Positions 59,645 to 64,000 of a DNA stretch of 64,000 bases are shown here, piece by piece. The number at the start of each line of letters is the position of its first letter. Positions within the stretch are counted from its first letter, which is position 1. The notes below the pieces were generated by a model. It was not told where the DNA came from. It did not search any database and was given only the letters and a program-made list of their open reading frames with translations. The position numbers and the translations under genes were made by a program. This DNA is from Mycolicibacterium sp. MU0050 (GTDB lineage: Bacteria; Actinomycetota; Actinomycetes; Mycobacteriales; Mycobacteriaceae), in NCBI RefSeq assembly GCF_963378085.1, contig NZ_OY726395.1:868001-932000 (forward strand), in the 5' to 3' direction.

Positions 59645-60490
59645 ATGACCTACTCACCAGGCTCACCCGGTAGCTCCGGCTACCCATCTGCACAGCAGCC
59701 CGGCTCGTACGGCGCGCCGGCCCAGTTCAGCCCGGCTGCCGAGTCCGGACCGAGCAAGCTGCCGCTGTACCTGTCGGTCGCCGTCGCGGCCCTCGGTCTC
59801 ATCGCGTACCTGCTGACCTTCGGCCCGATGTTCACCCTCAGCGCGGAGGTCGGTCCCTTCGTCAGTGAGGTGACCGCCGGGGGTAGCGGGCTGCCCATCC
59901 TGGCCGCGCTCGCCGCGGCGCTGCTGGCCGGTGTCGGCCTGCTGCCGAAGGCCAACAACTACCACGCCGTGGTTGCGGTGCTGGCCACCCTCGGTGCGCT
60001 GCTGGCGCTGTCGGACCTGCTCGGCAAGCCGGAGGGCTTCTCCGTCGGCTGGGCGTTCTGGGTCTTCTTGGCCGCCACCATCCTGCAGGCCGTCGCCGCC
60101 ATCGTGGCGCTGCTGTTCGACTCGGGCGTCATCACCCCGCCCGCGCCGCGGCCCCGGTACGACCAGAACCAGTACGGGCAGTATGGCCCGCCCGGGGGTT
60201 ACTACGGTCAGCCCAGCCAGCCGGTGCCCGGCCCCGGTCAGCGGCCCGGATACCCCTCGCAGTACGGCGGCTACCCGCAGCAGCCCCAGTCCGCGGGCGG
60301 CTTCGGTGCCCCGCAGCAGGGCGCCCCGCAGCAGGGTGGCGCCCAGCAGGGTTCGCCCACTCCGCCGACCGGATACCCGAGCTTCAGCCCGCCGCCGGGC
60401 ATCGGTGGCTCCAGCGGTGGCATCTCCCCGAGCGCACCCACCCAACAGGCGCCCACCCAGCCGCCGTCCAGCGGATCCTCGTCGTCGTAA
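59645..60490 (+). CDS. DUF5336 membrane protein with Gly/Pro/Gln-rich tail (Rv0954-like)
   Basis: This 281-aa protein has an N-terminal Ser/Gly/Pro-rich stretch (MTYSPGSPGSSGYPSAQQPG), four hydrophobic segments (about residues 38-160: LPLYLSVAVAALGLIAYLLTF, GLPILAALAAALLAGVGLLP, NNYHAVVAVLATLGALLALS, FWVFLAATILQAVAAIVALLF), and a long low-complexity C-terminal tail rich in Gln, Gly, Pro and Tyr. AGGAGAG sets ATG 59645. The M. tuberculosis counterpart Rv0954 has been linked to the division machinery; it is encoded next to perM here too. Confidence 0.92.
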   Translation: MTYSPGSPGSSGYPSAQQPGSYGAPAQFSPAAESGPSKLPLYLSVAVAALGLIAYLLTFGPMFTLSAEVGPFVSEVTAGGSGLPILAALAAALLAGVGLLPKANNYHAVVAVLATLGALLALSDLLGKPEGFSVGWAFWVFLAATILQAVAAIVALLFDSGVITPPAPRPRYDQNQYGQYGPPGGYYGQPSQPVPGPGQRPGYPSQYGGYPQQPQSAGGFGAPQQGAPQQGGAQQGSPTPPTGYPSFSPPPGIGGSSGGISPSAPTQQAPTQPPSSGSSSS

Positions 60491-60496
60491 CCAGGA

Positions 60497-60531
60497 ATGC
60501 CCGCACCTAGCCGCGCGCTGGGTGCGGGCAT
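60497..60531 (+). terminator. Hairpin between DUF5336 gene and perM
   Basis: Arms 60497-60511 and 60517-60531 pair over 15 bp with one weak pair; no U run follows. It fills most of the 52-bp gap and may attenuate read-through into perM. Confidence 0.6.
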
Positions 60532-60542
60532 CGTGGATGTGA

Positions 60543-61988
60543 ATGCACGACAACCCCACGGCGGGCGCACGCCAGGCGCGTGATCTGGTCCGGGTCGCAT
60601 TCGGCCCGGCCATCGTCGCGTTGGCGGTCATCGCGGCAGTGGTGCTGCTGCAATTGGTGATCGCCAACAGCGACATGACGGGCACCTTCGGTGCCGTCGC
60701 CAGTATGTGGCTCGGCGTCCACGGCGTGCCCATCTCGATCGGCGGACGCGAACTCGGTGTCATGCCGCTGCTGCCGCTGTTGATCATGGTGTGGGCCACG
60801 GCCCGCACCACCGCCGCGGCCACCCATCCCGGCTCCAGCTGGTTCGTGATCCGCTGGGTGGTGGCCTCGGCGCTCGGCGGACCGCTGCTGATCGCGGCCA
60901 TCGCGCTGGCGGTCATCCACGACGCGGCCTCGGTCCTGACGGAACTGCAGACCCCCAGCGCCCTGCACGCCTTCGCCTCGGTGTTGGGTGTGCACGCCGC
61001 GGGAGCGCTGATCGGCGTGGGCTCCAAGGTCGGCCGCCGCGCGTTCACCGCCGCGCGGGTGCCCGACTGGTTGGCCGGCGCGGTCCGCCCGGCGGTGGCC
61101 GGGGTGCTGGCCCTGGTCGGGCTGTCCGGCGCGGTCACCGCGGCGTCCCTGGTGGTGCATTGGTCGACGATGCACGACCTGTACGCCATCACCGATTCGC
61201 TGTTCGGTCAGCTGAGCCTGACCCTGCTGGCGGTGCTCTACATCCCCAACGTGATCATCGGGACCGCCGCCATCGCCGTGGGTTCCAGCGCCCACATCGG
61301 CTTCGCGACCTTCAGTTCGTTCACGGTGTTCGGCGGCGACATCCCGGCCTTGCCCATCCTGGCGGCCGCCCCCTCGCCGCCGCTGGGTCCGGTCTGGGTC
61401 GCCCTGCTGATCGTGGGCGCGGCCTCGGGGGTGGCGTTGGGCCAGCAGTGCGCGCGGCGCCCGCTGCCGCTGGTGCCCGCCCTGGGCAAGCTGGCCGCCG
61501 CCTCGGCCCTGGCCGCGGTCACCATGGCGGTCCTGGGCGCGGTCGGCGGCGGCGCTCTCGGCAACTTCGGCTCGGTCGGGGTGGACCAGACCACCTTCGG
61601 CCCCGGGGTCTTCCTGTGGTTCTTCGGCATCGGGGCGTTGACGGTGGTGATGGCCGGCGGCCTGACCCGTCGCCCCAAGCCGGCCCCGCCGACGGAACCG
61701 CTCGCGCAGTTGGAGAGCCGTGCCGAGCCGACGCCCGAACCGCCGAGCGCCACCGCCGAGGAGCCGTTCGAGGAGGCGCTGTTCACCGACGATGTCGAGA
61801 CCAACGCCTTCGAACCGTTGGCCCCCGAGGACACCGTCGAACAGGACATCATTGTGATGCCGGAGCGGCCCGGCCCACCCGATCCGGGGCCGGTGGCCTA
61901 CGACGACGATCTGCCCGACGCCGAGGATCTGCTGGAGGCCGACAACGACGCGCCCCACTCGCGTCAGGGCCACGACCCGGCCGACTAA
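60543..61988 (+). CDS. perM: PerM-like integral membrane protein (DUF6350, Rv0955-like)
   Basis: This 481-aa protein has about 10 hydrophobic segments between residues 15 and 385 and a C-terminal acidic cytosolic tail (about 400-481: [31 protein letters not shown], then [21 protein letters not shown]). Order and topology match M. tuberculosis Rv0955 (PerM), needed for persistence and normal cell division under low magnesium. It is downstream of the Rv0954-like gene and 9 nt before purN, so it is probably part of the same transcript as the purine genes. Confidence 0.93.
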   Translation: MHDNPTAGARQARDLVRVAFGPAIVALAVIAAVVLLQLVIANSDMTGTFGAVASMWLGVHGVPISIGGRELGVMPLLPLLIMVWATARTTAAATHPGSSWFVIRWVVASALGGPLLIAAIALAVIHDAASVLTELQTPSALHAFASVLGVHAAGALIGVGSKVGRRAFTAARVPDWLAGAVRPAVAGVLALVGLSGAVTAASLVVHWSTMHDLYAITDSLFGQLSLTLLAVLYIPNVIIGTAAIAVGSSAHIGFATFSSFTVFGGDIPALPILAAAPSPPLGPVWVALLIVGAASGVALGQQCARRPLPLVPALGKLAAASALAAVTMAVLGAVGGGALGNFGSVGVDQTTFGPGVFLWFFGIGALTVVMAGGLTRRPKPAPPTEPLAQLESRAEPTPEPPSATAEEPFEEALFTDDVETNAFEPLAPEDTVEQDIIVMPERPGPPDPGPVAYDDDLPDAEDLLEADNDAPHSRQGHDPAD

Positions 61989-61997
61989 GCTTTCGGC

Positions 61998-62627
61998 GTG
62001 CAGCAACCGCCCCCAGTCCCGCCGTGTGCCCCGACCCGGGTCGTTGTGCTGGCCTCGGGCACGGGATCGCTGTTGGAGTCCCTCCTGCAGGCCGCCGCCG
62101 GCGACTACCCGGCGCGCGTGGTGGCCGTCGGCGTCGACCGGGACTGCGGAGCCAGCGCCATTGCCGAAGCGGCTGGCGTCCCCACCTTCTCGGTCCGGCT
62201 GCGCGACTATCCCGATCGGGAAGCGTGGGACGCGGCGATGGCCGCCGCCGTGGCGGAATATGAGCCGGACCTGGTGGTCTCGGCGGGCTTCATGCGGATT
62301 CTGGGGCGGGATTTCCTGCAACGCTTCCAGGGCCGGGTGGTCAACACCCATCCCGCGCTGCTGCCGTCGTTTCCCGGCGCGCATGCGGTCGCCGACGCGC
62401 TGGCTTACGGCGTCCGGGTCACCGGGACGACCGTTCACCTCGTCGACGACGGCGTGGACACCGGACCCATCCTGGCCCAAGAGACGGTGCCGGTGCTCGA
62501 CGACGACGACGAACAGACTTTGCACGAACGCATCAAGGTGGTCGAACGACGACTACTGGTGGACGTGCTGGCCACCATCGCGACCCGCGGTGTGACCTGG
62601 AGCGGACGAAAGGCAGTATTCGGATGA
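61998..62627 (+). CDS. purN: Phosphoribosylglycinamide formyltransferase (GART, folate-dependent)
   Basis: This 209-aa enzyme formylates GAR using 10-formyl-THF, the third step of purine synthesis. The motifs are [19 protein letters not shown] (about residues 15-33), [10 protein letters not shown], the catalytic Asn-His set in [21 protein letters not shown] (about 117-137), and Asp in [17 protein letters not shown]. The start is GTG 61998. It overlaps purH by 4 nt (ATGA), giving tight coupling of the two formyl transfer steps. Confidence 0.96.
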   Translation: MQQPPPVPPCAPTRVVVLASGTGSLLESLLQAAAGDYPARVVAVGVDRDCGASAIAEAAGVPTFSVRLRDYPDREAWDAAMAAAVAEYEPDLVVSAGFMRILGRDFLQRFQGRVVNTHPALLPSFPGAHAVADALAYGVRVTGTTVHLVDDGVDTGPILAQETVPVLDDDDEQTLHERIKVVERRLLVDVLATIATRGVTWSGRKAVFG

Positions 62628-64000
62628 CACGGAGCGCAGCCCCCAGCACCACCGAGCGCAAACCGATCCGGCGCGCGCTGATCAGCGTCTACGACAAGAC
62701 CGGACTGGAGGCCCTCGCGCGCGGTCTGCACGAGGCCGGCGTGGTCATCGTCTCGACTGGGTCGACGGCGAAAAAGATTGCCGAGCAGGGTGTTCCGGTC
62801 ACCCCGGTCGAGCAGGTGACCGGCTTCCCGGAGGTGCTCGACGGCCGGGTCAAGACCCTGCACCCCAAGGTGCACGCCGGGCTGCTGGCCGACCTGCGCA
62901 AGGCCGAACACGCTGCGGCGCTCGAGGAACTCGGGGTCGAGGCCTTCGAACTGGTGGTGGTCAACCTGTACCCGTTCAGCGAGACCGTGGCCTCCGGTGC
63001 CGACGAAGACGAATGCGTCGAGCAGATCGACATCGGCGGACCGGCGATGGTCCGGGCCGCGGCCAAGAACCATCCCAGCGTGGCCGTGGTGGTCGACCCG
63101 CTCGGCTACGACGGCGTCCTGGCCGCGGTGCGCTCCGGCGGATTCACGCTGGATGAGCGGAAGCGATTGGCAGCACTGGCATTTCGGCACACCGCCGAGT
63201 ACGACGTGACGGTGGCAAGCTGGATGGGCTCGATGTTGGCGCCGGAGGGGCCCGACGCCCCGGCCGCGTTGCCGCAGTGGTACGCCGGCACCTGGCGCCG
63301 CTCGGCGGTGCTGCGCTACGGCGAGAACCCGCATCAGCAGGCCGCGCTCTACAGCGACGACGGCGCCTGGCCCGGCCTGGCGCAGGCCGAGCAGCTGCAC
63401 GGTAAAGAGATGTCCTACAACAACTTCACCGATTCGGACGCGGCCTGGCGGGCGGCCTTCGACCACGAAGAGATCTGCGTGGCCATCATCAAGCACGCCA
63501 ACCCGTGCGGCATCGCGATCTCCTCGGTGTCGGTGGCCGACGCGCACCGCAAGGCCCACGAATGTGATCCGTTGAGTGCCTTCGGCGGGGTGATTGCCAC
63601 CAACACGACCGTCAGCGTCGAGATGGCCGAGACCGTGGCCGACATCTTCACCGAGGTCATCATCGCGCCCGCATACGAGGACGGCGCCGTCGAGATCCTG
63701 GCCCGCAAGAAGAACATCCGCATCCTGGTGGCTTCCGAACCGCAGTCCGGCAGCACCGAGTTCCGCCAGGTCAGCGGCGGGCTGCTGGTGCAGACCCGCG
63801 ACGAGTTCGACGCCGACGGCGACGACCCGGCCAACTGGACGTTGGCCACCGGGGAGCCGGCTGACGCGGCCACCCTGGCGGATCTGAAGTTCGCCTGGCG
63901 CACGGGCCGCGCGGTCAAGTCCAATGCGATCGTCATCGCCAAGGACGGCGCCACCGTCGGGGTCGGCATGGGGCAGGTCAACCGGGTCGACGCCGCGCGG
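62624..64000 (+). CDS. purH: Bifunctional AICAR transformylase/IMP cyclohydrolase, 3' end missing
   Basis: It catalyses the last two steps of IMP synthesis. The frame is open from ATG 62624 to the window end (459 codons; the full protein is about 520-530 aa). The IMP cyclohydrolase domain (about residues 15-210) shows [33 protein letters not shown] [12 protein letters not shown], and [14 protein letters not shown]; the transformylase domain begins with [13 protein letters not shown], then [13 protein letters not shown] and [11 protein letters not shown] (catalytic Lys-His), and [21 protein letters not shown]. The C-terminal part lies beyond base 64000. Confidence 0.96.
   Translation, partial: MTRSAAPSTTERKPIRRALISVYDKTGLEALARGLHEAGVVIVSTGSTAKKIAEQGVPVTPVEQVTGFPEVLDGRVKTLHPKVHAGLLADLRKAEHAAALEELGVEAFELVVVNLYPFSETVASGADEDECVEQIDIGGPAMVRAAAKNHPSVAVVVDPLGYDGVLAAVRSGGFTLDERKRLAALAFRHTAEYDVTVASWMGSMLAPEGPDAPAALPQWYAGTWRRSAVLRYGENPHQQAALYSDDGAWPGLAQAEQLHGKEMSYNNFTDSDAAWRAAFDHEEICVAIIKHANPCGIAISSVSVADAHRKAHECDPLSAFGGVIATNTTVSVEMAETVADIFTEVIIAPAYEDGAVEILARKKNIRILVASEPQSGSTEFRQVSGGLLVQTRDEFDADGDDPANWTLATGEPADAATLADLKFAWRTGRAVKSNAIVIAKDGATVGVGMGQVNRVDAAR

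Overview
The window comes from a high-GC actinobacterium, almost certainly a fast-growing environmental mycobacterium (Mycolicibacterium-like). Evidence: two DUF222/HNH genes of the mycobacterial 13E12 family; the complete sigK-rskA locus in the gene order of M. tuberculosis Rv0444c-Rv0449c; and a long right-hand stretch following the Rv0927c-Rv0957 gene order (Ku, LigD, fpg2, pgi, chorismate mutase, uvrD1, M23 peptidase, sucCD, Rv0953c-like, Rv0954-like, perM, purN, purH). GTG starts and 1-4 nt stop/start overlaps are common. Orthologies are recognised from memory of the families and of gene order, not from a search.

Layout. 1-4.2 kb: the end of a CoxE-like VWA gene, a secreted lipase and an orphan glucose-6-phosphate dehydrogenase, in DNA that looks less GC-rich than the rest. 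4.2-6 kb: a frameshifted 13E12 HNH gene beside tRNA-Arg(CCU). 6-8.7 kb: SDR, unknown protein, LLM-type oxidoreductase. 8.7-14 kb: the tightly overlapping six-gene sigK operon with a SigK-like promoter directly at its first codon. 14-16 kb: an intact 13E12 HNH gene and a small secreted protein. 16-20.7 kb: an SDR, a kinase paralog of the microcompartment kinase, and a three-gene phenolic-lipid operon (type III PKS, membrane O-methyltransferase, flavoprotein) resembling srsABC.

20.7-30.2 kb is the most striking part: a bacterial microcompartment (BMC) locus of the Rhodococcus/Mycobacterium (RMM, aminoacetone/1-amino-2-propanol utilisation) type. It has a divergent amine permease, a PLP phospho-lyase, a CoA-acylating aldehyde dehydrogenase with a C-terminal encapsulation-like helix, two tandem-domain BMC shell proteins, one BMC-H, one BMC-P pentamer protein, a non-shell protein with a matching N-terminal helix, an aminoalcohol kinase, an SDR and a GntR/UTRA regulator. 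The expected pathway is aminoacetone -> 1-amino-2-propanol -> phosphate ester -> propionaldehyde -> propionyl-CoA, with NAD recycled between the SDR and the aldehyde dehydrogenase. Shared TGG-N5-CCA palindromes suggest the GntR operator.

30.2-46.5 kb: TetR-Ku (overlapping), LigD and RNase HI, that is, the NHEJ repair set, followed by a PrpE-like ligase, enoyl-CoA hydratase, an LLM enzyme and a Ddn-like protein around a KstR-type operator, an AurF-like diiron protein with DUF4873, a full-length Fpg2-type glycosylase, a 17-residue-repeat secreted protein, pgi, a gabD-type dehydrogenase and chorismate mutase. 46.5-64 kb: uvrD1, an M23 peptidase, sucCD behind a CRP-like site, a TetR-controlled S9 peptidase, a thiolase-like gene, an LLM enzyme and sfnG around a second KstR-type palindrome, perM, purN and a purH gene cut by the window end.
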